NCBI RefSeq assembly: GCF_025567385.1
Contig: NZ_JAOQJU010000013.1
Coordinates: 1 to 64,000 of the forward strand
DNA length: 64,000 bases
Direction: 5' to 3'
Source: Claveliimonas acetigenes
GTDB lineage: Bacteria; Bacillota; Clostridia; Lachnospirales; Lachnospiraceae
The stretch's first letter is position 1. Each line of letters opens with the position of its first letter. The notes below the pieces were generated by a model that saw only the letters and a list, made by a program, of their open reading frames with translations, had not been told where the DNA came from and did no database searches. This document shows positions 41,601 through 50,700 of this stretch, one piece after another. The translations under genes were made by a program, and so were the position numbers.

Positions 41601-43878
41601 CTGCATACAGAGCATCCTCCGGCTCTTCGTATGCATAATATTTATCTACATTTACTTCGCCGCCTGCCAGAGAAGAATTGGCCGCCTGTCCGGTGTAAAG
41701 CACGCAGGATACCGGTTCTTTTGAAAACTTGTCAATAATTTTGCCCGGTGTCGCCGCCTGCGCACGTATCTCGCCGGAATAAGTGGTGGTCGACATGGCC
41801 GTCTTTCCTGACAGCACCGTATTCTTCAGCGTACCCGCATCCAGTTTTGAAGCACCGTCAATATCTTTCCAGGTCTTACCGCCGTCTGAAGACGTCTGGA
41901 TAGAATAGATTTTCGCATAGTTCGGGCAAACTCCGTAATAAATAGATTCCTTGTCCGTACGTGCGTACAACTTCATACCCGAGAAGGTAACCGCCTGGTT
42001 AAAATGAAAATCAATGGTAATCGGATTGTCCTCCATATCCAGGACTTCATTCCCATAATCCAATATCTCCGTGGTAAAGCCCGCATTATTCTTCAGGCCA
42101 TAGTCTCCGTCTGTCAGGTTCGCCGCACTCCACTGGGGAGCCGATTCAAAATTTCTGGATATTGTTGGAGTAACTCCTGCCGCCACATTTTTCTCAGCAG
42201 AATCCAGAAGTTCCAATTCCATAATCTGCAGACGATTCTCATTATCCTCCATAACCGCCGGGCCTACCGCATAGACGGCAACTCTCACATCCTGTGCTGT
42301 CACTTCCCCGAAATCTGCCTCAGAATAGACTCCCTCGCTGTCCGTCTCCGGATAGCTGACAGTATTGCGCAGGCTATCTACCTGATAAGTATCCACAGTC
42401 GTCCAATCTGTCCCGTTTTCCGAAACCTTCAGGCTGTATTTCTTCGGATAGTTGACGCACTCATTTCCGCTGATTGGTTCTCCCTTGATTCGCGGATAAA
42501 TGTCCAGACTTTCCACAGACACTGCACTGTCAAATGCAAATTCAATTGTAATCGGTGTTTCCAACGTAAAAGAGGTCTGTCCGCTTGCCACCTGCTCTGA
42601 GGAATATCCTCTGTCACTGTCAATTCCGTAATCTCCATCTGTCAGATTACTTTCTGTCCACTGCGTTCCCCATGTAAATGTATTGGATACCTTCGGTGCA
42701 AGCCCGCTCACCACATTATTTCCCTGGGAATCCTTAAGCTCCAGCTCCATCATCTGCAGACGGTTCTCGTTATCTCCCTTTGTGCCGGGTCCGATTTCTT
42801 CTACAACAAGCTGTGCATATTTTACATTTTCCTGTGCCGCAAATTCCTGATGAATCACAGGAGTCTGCGTATCATTCCCCTCTGTCAGGGAATTCACCCA
42901 CGCGCTGTCATCGTAACCTGCTTTCGTGAAATCACCCAGTTCTTCTGCTATACGCGCGTCGTAATCTTCACCATAATATACTCCGTTGGCAGTAATACCG
43001 CTGTCCAGTGTTCCCTTCCAGTCAGTCGTATTGGTAACAATGTCTTTCACCGTATCGTCCGCATAACGAATCCGGAGCATCGCCTTCACCGCAGGCTGTG
43101 CGGATGTGGCGCCGATATTCGTTCCGCCGTTTCCGTCATTCCACCCGGTTCCTCCAATCACGGAAACCACGGCTGTATCCTGCTCTTCCAGCATGGAGGT
43201 TACATCATAAGCCTGATAGCCCATACTGATATTTCTATTGCCGTATCCCGGGTTCATGTGATGATAAACGGTCTCACCGTCTTCCTGCACACCTGCCCGG
43301 CTTCCATTTACATATGCCTGATATGCACCAATCGCCGTAATATAAAGTCTTGCAGATTCTACCTTGCCATCCAGCTTCTGTTCTGTTCTGAAAACCGGGG
43401 CCGCGGAACTTTTATTCATACGGATAAACGCCGCATTTTTCCATGCCTGCTGATTTGTAACTCCTGTCTCAAATGAAGCCGTACCGGATTGTACTTCACT
43501 GCCCGTCTCTGTCCAGACTTTCACCGTCCAGTCATAAGCCGTACCTTCCGCCAGTGCCTCGCCTCCATAAGATATACCGACAGACTTGTCATTCTCAACT
43601 TTGCCGCTGTCCCATACGGCTTTCGATGTGCCGCTCTCTGTAACCTGAATCTGATATGCCGTCTGTTTCGTACCAATTCCATTGGACTCCAGCTTCCATC
43701 CAAAATGCACGGAATCTGTTTCAATGCCAATGGGATTCGCCATATACTCCGTCGTCATATCAGAGATGCTGATTCGCACATCATCTGATACTGCCGCCGA
43801 TGCAGTCACAGGCATAACACTAAAGAGCAGACAGATTGACAGAAAGAATGCCGCTGCTCTTTTCCATTGCTGCTTCAT
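38611..43878 (-). CDS. SLH-anchored GH78 alpha-L-rhamnosidase
   Basis: This 1755-residue wall-bound enzyme would release terminal alpha-L-rhamnose from pectin, glycosides or bacterial polysaccharide. After a signal peptide come an Ig-like rhamnosidase N-domain and the lectin-like domain (AWKNAAFIRMNKSSAAPVFR). Two discoidin-like CBM32 modules are inserted, each with LTDGDYG and KIYS/KYSL-type segments. The GH78 barrel has the signature TDCPQRDERQAWSGDTQ. Downstream are a Big_3-like Ig domain, a FIVAR helical module (SWAAYEEALKKAEEVFAD) and three SLH repeats (last 170 residues) that bind the cell-wall polymer. GGGAGGAG precedes the ATG. The SLH DNA is close to that of the GH127 gene. Confidence 0.92.
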   Translation of the reverse strand: MKQQWKRAAAFFLSICLLFSVMPVTASAAVSDDVRISISDMTTEYMANPIGIETDSVHFGWKLESNGIGTKQTAYQIQVTESGTSKAVWDSGKVENDKSVGISYGGEALAEGTAYDWTVKVWTETGSEVQSGTASFETGVTNQQAWKNAAFIRMNKSSAAPVFRTEQKLDGKVESARLYITAIGAYQAYVNGSRAGVQEDGETVYHHMNPGYGNRNISMGYQAYDVTSMLEEQDTAVVSVIGGTGWNDGNGGTNIGATSAQPAVKAMLRIRYADDTVKDIVTNTTDWKGTLDSGITANGVYYGEDYDARIAEELGDFTKAGYDDSAWVNSLTEGNDTQTPVIHQEFAAQENVKYAQLVVEEIGPGTKGDNENRLQMMELELKDSQGNNVVSGLAPKVSNTFTWGTQWTESNLTDGDYGIDSDRGYSSEQVASGQTSFTLETPITIEFAFDSAVSVESLDIYPRIKGEPISGNECVNYPKKYSLKVSENGTDWTTVDTYQVDSLRNTVSYPETDSEGVYSEADFGEVTAQDVRVAVYAVGPAVMEDNENRLQIMELELLDSAEKNVAAGVTPTISRNFESAPQWSAANLTDGDYGLKNNAGFTTEILDYGNEVLDMEDNPITIDFHFNQAVTFSGMKLYARTDKESIYYGVCPNYAKIYSIQTSSDGGKTWKDIDGASKLDAGTLKNTVLSGKTAMSTTTYSGEIRAQAATPGKIIDKFSKEPVSCVLYTGQAANSSLAGGEVNVDKYYAYEEPEDALYAGKYEAVSEGENILGDGITLKKGQTMIVNLGQNMTAIPEVEFAAERGTRLTMRFAEMLNDGSASGNGATQADGPKGSIYQKSLRNARSAVKYTFAGDGKEHYQTTMSFFGYQYIEFTATDDVTIYSVKSKALSSITEQTGNIETNNANVNKLFSNTLYGQMSNYFTTSTDCPQRDERQAWSGDTQAFAQTAVYNFNSVAFLNEIQDILSENTLIKGYTPSVFDDMNGYFSTWAAGWSDVEIIDPWVLYSQTGDTSVLEENWDAMVHYMDYMKAHERGANQAPIDLGADRNYGDWLSFQGTSVEVISDYYYGYMAQLMAKIAGVLGNTEKQAAYEQQFEDIKETFLKTHVTFNDGNLVIKSGTGDMQRYQFMWWAGKGGTWEDNSQTALLWMLKLGFYDSDEMRDAAKELLIENIKNENPAAGSIRANYGKNTLAVGFLGSNVITPVLSDIGSSDVSYDLLLQDEQPSWLFEVKAGATTIWERWNSYTPGVGFGDSEMNSFNHYAYGSVVEWMYRYMAGIAADEENPGFKNIILQPTPDTGEKYNDEERIHSVDASYESYYGKIESQWKSTDGELTSYHTVIPANTTAVLYLPVKENALDGFEALTGMSYEGMEEHNGLETAKFVLESGGYDFSVKDGKLTAVYAEGYVGQEDGDDPVVVESITVTAPTKTEYTAGEELNLDGMKVTAKYSDDTTKDIAVTDCKVSGYDKNKTGEQTVTVTYEGKIATFKVTVKEAAKPNDTDKKKLEAAIKNAVPDTKKDHYSEASWAAYEEALKKAEEVFADTAATQKEIDDAAAALDEAAKALQWKKLPYEDVVENDWFYDEVAYNYYEGTMTGMDDTHFAPYTTLVRAQFATILYRLNGEPKVEYEAKFPDVPDGQFYSKAVTWAAETEVVTGYTDSGYFGTNDPITREQMVTMMYRYANYKKYKSEKPTDISAFTDADKVTEFAEDAMKWAVGNGIIAGKENEDGSYRLDPQGGTSRAECAIIIQRFMEKFEK

Positions 43879-43911
43879 AAATTTTTCTCCTCCCTACTTT
43901 TCTTGCAGAAC

Positions 43912-43920
43912 ATTATATCA
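43912..43920 (-). promoter_or_regulatory. Extended -10 promoter of the GH78 gene
   Basis: On the minus strand TGATATAAT is an extended -10 element 34 bases before the ATG. No good -35 box is present, as often with extended -10 promoters or activator-dependent ones. Confidence 0.5.
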
Positions 43921-43986
43921 CTTTTCTCCAAAACATTCCATGCGCTTTTTTATTCATTTTTGTTAAATATTTTGCACTCATTACTA

Positions 43987-44110
43987 TTCAAATCCGGACT
44001 GTGGAGCAGTCACCCCACCCGCATAAGCAGTCTTAGCTCCGTCAGGAGTAAGACTGGAGTATCGAAGATACGACGAGTGCGCATGCTGGTGGGGTGCTGT
44101 GAATGGTAAC
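43987..44110. repeat. Structured palindromic repeat, truncated copy of the 2572-2766 element
   Basis: This 124-base stretch matches 2643-2766 with about ten differences but lacks the left arm hairpin. Differences in stems compensate each other: GCATC/GATGC in the first copy is GTATC/GATAC here. It lies between GH78 and the alcohol dehydrogenase gene. Confidence 0.85.
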
Positions 44111-44120
44111 TTGCACTTTT

Positions 44121-45293
44121 CTATACAAGACTCTCCCGCAGAATCTGTACAATTTCCTCCCGGTCAAGTACTTTGTATCCTCCTGGCATGGCAAGTGTTA
44201 CGTCAGCAATTCCTTCAATCATTGCTTCATCGGCTCCCAACTCACGGATATTCATCACAAGTCCCAGCTCTTTCATCCAATTCTCCATTGCCGCAAGTCC
44301 TTCTTCTGCAACCTGGCGGTCATCCTTTCCTTCCGGATCCACATCCCATACATTTACCGCAAAACGCTTAAATTTCGCCAGCCCATAAGGCAGAATGTAT
44401 CGATAATACGGCAGAGAAACCGCAGCAAGCGTCATACCGTGGGTCGCATTGGTGTAACCTCCCACTGCCTGTCCCAACATATGAACCATCCAATCAGTAG
44501 TTTTTCCTTTTGCCACCAGCGTGTTCAGTGCCCATGTTGCCGTCCACATAATATTGCTCCTCGCCTCATAGTCCTGCGGATTCTCATTCGCAATCCGACT
44601 GGAATGTAACAGAGATCGCATCAGTCCTTCACTGATGTAATCACTGGTATTGTCATCCTCTCCCGAAAAGTACTGCTCGCAAATATGGTTGAAAATGTCA
44701 TAAATACCGGAAACCATCTGATAATGCGGCAGGGTCATGGTATAGCGGGGATTCAGAATCGAAAACTTCGGCATAATCGCCTCGTCTGCAAAAACATGGC
44801 CGATTTTCTGCTTTGTCTCCTGATTCGTTATCACAGAACCAGCGTTCATCTCCGAACCAGTTCCTACCATTGTCAGCACACACCCCACCGGAATCGTCTC
44901 ACATTCCGGTTCTTCAAAACGAACATAATACTTCTGCCACGGATCATCTTCACAATGAACAGACACAGACACCGCCTTTGCATAATCGCAGACCGAACCA
45001 CCGCCTACGGCCAGAATGAAGTCCGCTTGGTGATTTCTTGCAATCTCAACACCCTCATACAATTTGGCAAGGGTAGGATTGGGCATAACACCGGAAATCT
45101 CCGCAACCTCTTTCCCATTTTTCTTTAAAATAGAAACAACTTCCTCATAGATTCCATTCTTCTTAATTGAGCCGCCGCCATAGATTAATACTACATTGCG
45201 CCCATATTTTGGCAGTTCCGTATTCAGCGAATTCAGAGAATCTTCTCCAAAATAAAGTTTGGTAGGATTACAATAAGTAAAATTTCCATTCAT
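44121..45293 (-). CDS. Iron-containing alcohol dehydrogenase
   Basis: This 390-residue group III dehydrogenase is of the butanol dehydrogenase/YqhD type, reducing aldehydes with NAD(P)H. It has LYFGEDSL, the nucleotide loop ILAVGGGSVCDYAKAV, TMVGTGSEMNAGSVI, and the metal-binding region with YDIFNHICEQYF and the C-terminal NATHGMTLAAVSLPYY. Substrates for this family range from butanal to methylglyoxal. It diverges from a MerR regulator gene, and its promoter carries a MerR-type operator, so it is probably switched on by a small aldehyde or similar stress signal. Confidence 0.92.
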   Translation of the reverse strand: MNGNFTYCNPTKLYFGEDSLNSLNTELPKYGRNVVLIYGGGSIKKNGIYEEVVSILKKNGKEVAEISGVMPNPTLAKLYEGVEIARNHQADFILAVGGGSVCDYAKAVSVSVHCEDDPWQKYYVRFEEPECETIPVGCVLTMVGTGSEMNAGSVITNQETKQKIGHVFADEAIMPKFSILNPRYTMTLPHYQMVSGIYDIFNHICEQYFSGEDDNTSDYISEGLMRSLLHSSRIANENPQDYEARSNIMWTATWALNTLVAKGKTTDWMVHMLGQAVGGYTNATHGMTLAAVSLPYYRYILPYGLAKFKRFAVNVWDVDPEGKDDRQVAEEGLAAMENWMKELGLVMNIRELGADEAMIEGIADVTLAMPGGYKVLDREEIVQILRESLV

Positions 45294-45338
45294 AATTCTT
45301 TCTCTCCTTTGACAGTTCTGTTTTTATTTGTTAAAATC

Positions 45339-45369
45339 ATTGTAGAACGTAAACCTAACTTTAGGTCAA
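45339..45369 (-). promoter_or_regulatory. MerR-type promoter/operator of the alcohol dehydrogenase gene
   Basis: On the minus strand TTGACC (45369-45364) and TACAAT (45344-45339) are 19 bases apart, longer than normal as in MerR-activated promoters. The perfect palindrome ACCTAAAGTTAGGT (45353-45366) lies in the spacer and touches the -35 box. Confidence 0.8.
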
Positions 45370-45432
45370 GATTATTTTTCAAAAAACTTTGCACAAAGGT
45401 GCTATAAACAGCAACTGCACAGGAGGATGAAT

Positions 45433-45882
45433 ATGTATACAATCGGACAGGTATCTGAGATGTTTGGACTGCCAATCTCAACACTGCGCTATTACGACAA
45501 AGAAGGACTCTTTCCAAATATAAAGCGCACTTCCGGGATCCGCAGATTCGGTGAAGCAGAACTTGAAACCCTTCGGGTTATTGAATGCCTGAAAAAGTCA
45601 GGTCTTGAAATCAAAGACATCAAACAATTTATAGAATGGTGCGGTCAGGGCAGCGAAACTTACCCACAGCGCCGGGATCTGTTCATAAGGCAAAAGGAAC
45701 AGGCAGAAGCCGAGATTGCACGTATGAACCGCGTTCTCGCCATGTTGAAATACAAATGCTGGTATTATGAGCAGGCAATCAAAGACGGAAACGAGGAGCG
45801 GCTTCGCTCTCTCACTCCGGAGACCATGCCGGAAGAAATCCGGGATATTTATCAATATGCACACTTTGACAACTTTAATTGA
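45433..45882 (+). CDS. MerR family transcriptional regulator
   Basis: This 149-residue regulator has the MerR winged helix at the N-terminus (MYTIGQVSEMFGLPISTLRYYDKEGL, RTSGIRRFGEAELETL) and a dimerising coiled coil (about 80-120). The C-terminus is short and holds a single Cys (YKCWYYEQA), so metal binding is unlikely; aldehyde- or thiol-sensing MerR proteins of the AdhR kind are similar in size. The ATG at 45433 lies six bases after AGGAGG. It diverges from the alcohol dehydrogenase gene, whose 19-base-spaced promoter has a dyad, so it is the likely direct regulator. Confidence 0.9.
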   Translation: MYTIGQVSEMFGLPISTLRYYDKEGLFPNIKRTSGIRRFGEAELETLRVIECLKKSGLEIKDIKQFIEWCGQGSETYPQRRDLFIRQKEQAEAEIARMNRVLAMLKYKCWYYEQAIKDGNEERLRSLTPETMPEEIRDIYQYAHFDNFN

Positions 45883-45885
45883 AAC

Positions 45886-45993
45886 TTAATTCTCCTGCTC
45901 CGCAAGCATAACTTTAATAAGGTTTGTCTTATCTACATAGTAAAAACCTTCTGTCTGCAGCTTTTCAAAATTCTCAATACCAATGGGCAGTTT
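45886..45993 (-). pseudogene. N-terminal fragment of an AAA-ATPase-like (PF09820-type) gene
   Basis: The minus strand reads LPIGIENFEKLQTEGFYYVD followed by KTNLIKVMLAEQEN and a stop. That is the conserved N-terminal block of the AAA-ATPase-like family common in gut bacteria. There is no start codon (a TAG lies just upstream in frame) and the P-loop is missing, so only a remnant remains. Confidence 0.65.
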
Positions 45994-46082
45994 ATTTTTC
46001 TATTGTACAGAAATATTATGGAAAACCTACCGCCATTTTTTCATTCTCTGTACCCTTTCCACTGCCCGGCTCATTCTGCATT

Positions 46083-46190
46083 TTACTTAAGCAACTGCCA
46101 AAGTTCCTTCCGGTCACTGTCGGAAACGCTTAATACCTCCGCTTCTACCAGCTTCGCATATGCTGCTGTCAAGTAAGGATCAAAGATTTT
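46083..46190 (-). pseudogene. Unassigned reading-frame remnant downstream of dinD
   Basis: The frame continues past the dinD stop as KIFDPYLTAAYAKLVEAEVL and ends DRKELWQLLK before a stop. It looks protein-like but has no start. It may belong to a decayed neighbour gene; I cannot name it. The bases between this and 45993 hold nothing I recognise. Confidence 0.3.
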
Positions 46191-46866
46191 TTATCCTTTC
46201 ATTAACTTCTTCTCATCTCTTTTCACTCTGCGTTCCAACTTTTTCAGGTCTTCTGCCGGGGGCAAATCCTCCGGCTTTATTCCTCTCTGTCCCAACATCT
46301 CTCTTACACTTGAATTATTCTGAACATGTTCATCTGTTATAGGAGCTTCGCCATATAATTCTTTTTGTTCCACATTATAATTAGTCATTTCTGTTGCCAG
46401 ATTTTTAGCAGCTATGGTCAATGTTGGAAGGAAATCTGCCAGAGGTCTGTTCTCTTTTACTCTTAGACGTTCTTTCATGTCCTTTGTAGTAAATCCGCCA
46501 AAAAGCGCCTGGTCACCCTTGGATCTTATTCTTCCAAAGCCAGCATCATCCACTCCACGTTCGTAAATATTCTGAGACAACCTTTTTTCAGACTCTCTTA
46601 ATTTCTCTCTTGCATTCAAATTTTATCATTTTCGTGACGCCACGAAAATGATCGTTTACATTTCCACCTGCATTCTCACAAGATATCATCGCTTTCTTTA
46701 TAACTAACTCGAAATTTTCCCACCTGGAATATCCTAACAATGGCTGCAATTCCCTGGCATACCAAAATTCAATTGCTCCATCTTCTGATATATGAATAAC
46801 ATCATCAAAAAGTTTTTTTAATTTTCCAATCTTTTTTTCATCCATGCGATTGCTATGTACCTCCAT
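46191..46866 (-). pseudogene. dinD: dinD-like gene broken by a frameshift and internal deletion
   Basis: The 5' part (46588-46866) reads FDDVIHISEDGAIEFWYARE and LQPLLGYSRWENFELVIKKA, the start of DNA-damage-inducible protein D. The 3' part (46191-46619) reads REKLRESEKRLSQNIYERGV and carries KGDQALFGGFTTKDMKERL and QRGIKPEDLPPAEDLKKLER, its C-terminal half. The two are in different frames and roughly 60 middle residues, including the expected YACYLIAQNGD block, are gone. A short palindrome, CATTTTCGTG/CACGAAAATG, marks the junction near 46630. The product is not functional as a full DinD. Confidence 0.8.
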
Positions 46867-47013
46867 ATAATTACAATTGCAGAATCCTCGGATATCTTCC
46901 TATGAAACAGTATCATATACATCGATACCCTGCATATCTGTTTTTCTCGATTATCTCTTGTATTTTCAATGTATATTTGTGTTTGCATATTGTTAAAAAA
47001 ATAATCCATAACT

Positions 47014-47586
47014 CTATAATTGCTGTTTTACCCGCAGTGGCTCTGCATATCTCAATATACGTCTATATTGTTCCTCATTCGCTTTTATCTTATCTACGAT
47101 CTCTGTATCAATATACGATTCCAGACGAAGCATATCGCAGATACTCCGCTCAATGTCGTAGATATTATAGCAGCCAAATTCCGTCTCTTTTTTTCTCGCA
47201 CCTATTAAGTAATGATTCGTCGAAAAATAATGCCGTGTAATCGGAAAAGCCATACCCAGCAAGCTACGATCCGTCCGCGCCGTGGCAACAGACAAATATT
47301 CCGGCTCTTCTTTAAGCATACCCTGATAATAGAGAGCGCTGTCCATGCAAACGATCGCCCTGGGGTCGCTAAGACAGACTTCTATGCATTTATAGTCTGA
47401 TGGTTTCGCTTCCTTTTTTCCTGCCAGCCAATAATATCCATGACATACTTTTTCCAGATGCCCCTCTTCTGCCATGACCGCTATCTGGCGGTTTGAAAAC
47501 CCTTCTTTCAGAAGCTCTTGCGTTCCTATATATCCTTTAAACTTCTGGTATACCATTTCCAGCCTGTCATATGTACTGCGCCTCAT
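47014..47586 (-). CDS. AbiEi-type antitoxin-like DNA-binding protein without a toxin partner
   Basis: This 190-residue protein has the AbiEi winged-helix start (GYIGTQELLKEGFSNRQIAV followed by MAEEGHLEKVCHGYYWL) and the core SDPRAIVCMDSALYYQGM with YDIERSICDMLR, typical of type IV toxin-antitoxin regulators. In complete systems the next gene encodes an AbiEii nucleotidyltransferase toxin; here the sequence downstream is the decayed dinD region and no such gene is seen. It is shorter at the C-terminus than typical AbiEi. The ATG at 47586 follows AGGAGGG. It may be a stranded antitoxin or a regulator reused for another role. Confidence 0.8.
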   Translation of the reverse strand: MRRSTYDRLEMVYQKFKGYIGTQELLKEGFSNRQIAVMAEEGHLEKVCHGYYWLAGKKEAKPSDYKCIEVCLSDPRAIVCMDSALYYQGMLKEEPEYLSVATARTDRSLLGMAFPITRHYFSTNHYLIGARKKETEFGCYNIYDIERSICDMLRLESYIDTEIVDKIKANEEQYRRILRYAEPLRVKQQL

Positions 47587-47771
47587 ATCACCCTCCTGAA
47601 TTGCATTTTTTCTTACGCACATATTAGCATTTTTCGCTACACATGTCACCATTAAAGCGGATAATCTCCGTTTCTTCTTTCACAATCAAAAATTCCCGGC
47701 AACATCCCACTGTCTTACTATTATGACAAGGAATATCGCCAGGAATTCTATACTTCATTTACTTCACTTAT

Positions 47772-50700
47772 TTACTTTTCAAACTTCTCCATGAATCTCT
47801 GGATAATAATCGCGCATTCTGCACGGCTTGTGTCACCCTGCGGGTCGAGACGGTAAGAACCATCTTCATTTTCTTTACCGGCAATGATTCCGTTGGCTAC
47901 TGCCCACTTCATTGCCTCTTCCGCAAATTTCGTTACCTTATCAGCGTCTGTAAATGCGCTGATATCGGTCGGTTCTTCAGATTCATATTCCATATGCTTC
48001 GCGTAACGGTACATCATCGTTACCATCTGCTCACGGGTAATCGGATCATTCGTTCCAAAGTATCCGGAATCTGTATAACCCGTAACGACCTCCGCTTCAG
48101 CCGCCCAGATGACTGCCTTTGAATAGAACTGTCCATCCGGTACATCCGGGAATTTTGTTTCATATTCTACTTTCGGTTCCCCATTAAGACGGTAAAGAAT
48201 CGTTGCAAACTGTGCACGTACCAGCGTTGCGTATGGTGAGAAATGCGTAGGATCTGTACCCGTCATGGTTCCTGCAAAGTAGTTGTAGTATGCTGCATTG
48301 TAGAACCAGTCATCTTTCACTACGTCTACATATGGCAGTCCCTTGCTTTCCAGAGCCTCTGCCGCTTTGTCAAGCGCTGCAGCCGCATCATCAATTTCTT
48401 TCTGTGTTGCATCTGCATCTGCCAATACTTCTTTCGCCTGATTCAAAGCTTCTTCGTAAGCTGCCCAGCTTTCTTCCGTATACTTAGCTTTCTCGGTATC
48501 CGCTATTGCTGCCTTAACCGCTGCTTCCAGTGCCGTTTTGTCTGTTGTATCCGGTTTCTCTGCTTCCTTCACTGTTACCTTGAAGGTCGCTGTCTTTCCT
48601 TCGTACGTTACTGTTACCGTCTGTTCGCCGGTCTTAGTCTTGTCATAGCCGCTTACTTCGCAGTCCGTTACTGCAATGTCCTTTACTGAACCATCACTAT
48701 AGTTAGCAGTTACCTTCATTCCGGTAAAATCAAGATTTTCACCCTTCTTATACTCCGTCTTTTCCGGTGCCGTAACAGCAAGCGATACAATCTCTGCTTC
48801 CGGCTCTTCTGTCTTTTTCTGTCTTACCACTTTCACCGTATAATCTGCATAAGTTTCATGATCCTCTCCATAAACCCGGAATGTCATTACAGAAGCCTCA
48901 TCTTTTACGTCAAATTTCTGTGCAATAGAGTCATTCACCAGTTTTCCGTCTATATAGAGCAAACCATATGTATCCGCAATCTTTGTTGTAATGGCAGCTT
49001 TCTCTGTCTCTTCCGGTACAGTGACCGTATAAGTCTTTGTTGCCGCATCAAAATCTGTCGTTCCAACATCTGACTGCATACTTTCAATCTCTGCATGATT
49101 GGAATATCCGGTCGCAATATACACTTCCTCTACCAGCCTTGCAGAATTCTCACCGGCTTTTCCTGAGAAATAAATCCGCAGCACATCATAATCTTTCTGA
49201 TTTCCGTCACCTTCCGTTACACTTACGGTCTGTGCTTTCTGAACAATCTCATCCGGTATCGGAATCTTAACTTCATAAATCGCATCATCACCGCTGTAAT
49301 TCAGAACCTCTTCATAAATTATCTGACCTTCAATTGTAATTTTGAGAGTCTTGCCGTTATCAATCTTTGCAAGTTTTGCAACAATATAATTATCTTTTTC
49401 TTTATTAACCGCCATACGGTAAGAGAAATCTTTATCTGCCACAGCATAACGGGATGTCATCCCATTCAGCTCATTGTCGCTGGATGTACCCTGGGATCCA
49501 TTTTCCCACAACTGATGCAGGTCGTCAAATTCATACTGTCCGTATCCGGCCTTTGTTACGTCAATCTTAACCTGATTGGTTCGTCCTTCTTCCTTCTGTG
49601 CAAGAATTCTTGCTTCTGCCTCAGCCGGATCAAGGTCATTTCCTGTGAAATACCAGTAAATTCCATAACGCTGTGTATGTTGTCTGTAATGTGCGGAGAA
49701 CACAAGCTTCTGGTCTGTCCCATTCAGTTCAAAACGAAGCTCGTCGCCATCATCCACTCTTACCAGATATTCATTGATATTTTCAATGAAATCTTCTGCT
49801 GTTGTTTCTTCAATAGACAATGTTTCCGTTCCAAGTACCGCACGTTTTCCATCTTTTGGCATCGCCTGGGAACCATTTACAATCTTGCTTCCCGGAAGCA
49901 TAACACTGGCGCCGCATCCTGAGAATTTATCCATTTCCTCTGTCCCGAGTTCTGCACTGAGAACCACCGGACCATATTTAAAACCAAACACGGTTTCGTC
50001 ATCCGGAAGGCCATAAGCACGTACTTCCATGGGAAGCTGTATCTCTACTGTGTCTCCATCCGCCCATTCTCTGTCAAGGCAGACATATCCACCGCTGACT
50101 ACAACCTCTTCCTTCTTCCCATTTACCGTTACCGTCGGCTCTCCGGCAATCCAATCCGGGATTCTCAGATACAGATTCATATCTGCTGATTTTCCGCCTA
50201 ACACATGAACTGTAAACTTTGATGTATCCTTATCCGGAATCGAAGTTGTCTGCGTCAGTTTTATATTCTGCTCTTTCCACTCTGCCTCAGAACTTAAATA
50301 CTGCGTTACATAAAGGTTCTTACCCTTCTTGTAGTAAATGCTGTCGCCAAGCTTGGTGAAATTCTCCATACCGCTTCCGGTACAGCACCAGAACTGGTTT
50401 TTATTTACATCTGTGTTACCATATACCTTAAAATAACCAGTAGCCATTGGTTGGAAATAGGTTGTCATACCCGTCTCCGGATTAATAGAAGAAATAATCG
50501 CATTGATGAAAGTGTTTTCATAGTAATCAGCATATTTCTTGTCTCCGGTAATCTTATAAAGCTCCCGGGTCATCTTCAACATATTATAAGTATTACAGGT
50601 CTCACAGTTACACTGGGTACGCTCTGCATCCAGAATATTATCTGCGCCAAAGTGCTCCCACTCACTGTTTCCTCCGGTAATATAAGTATGCTTATTCACA

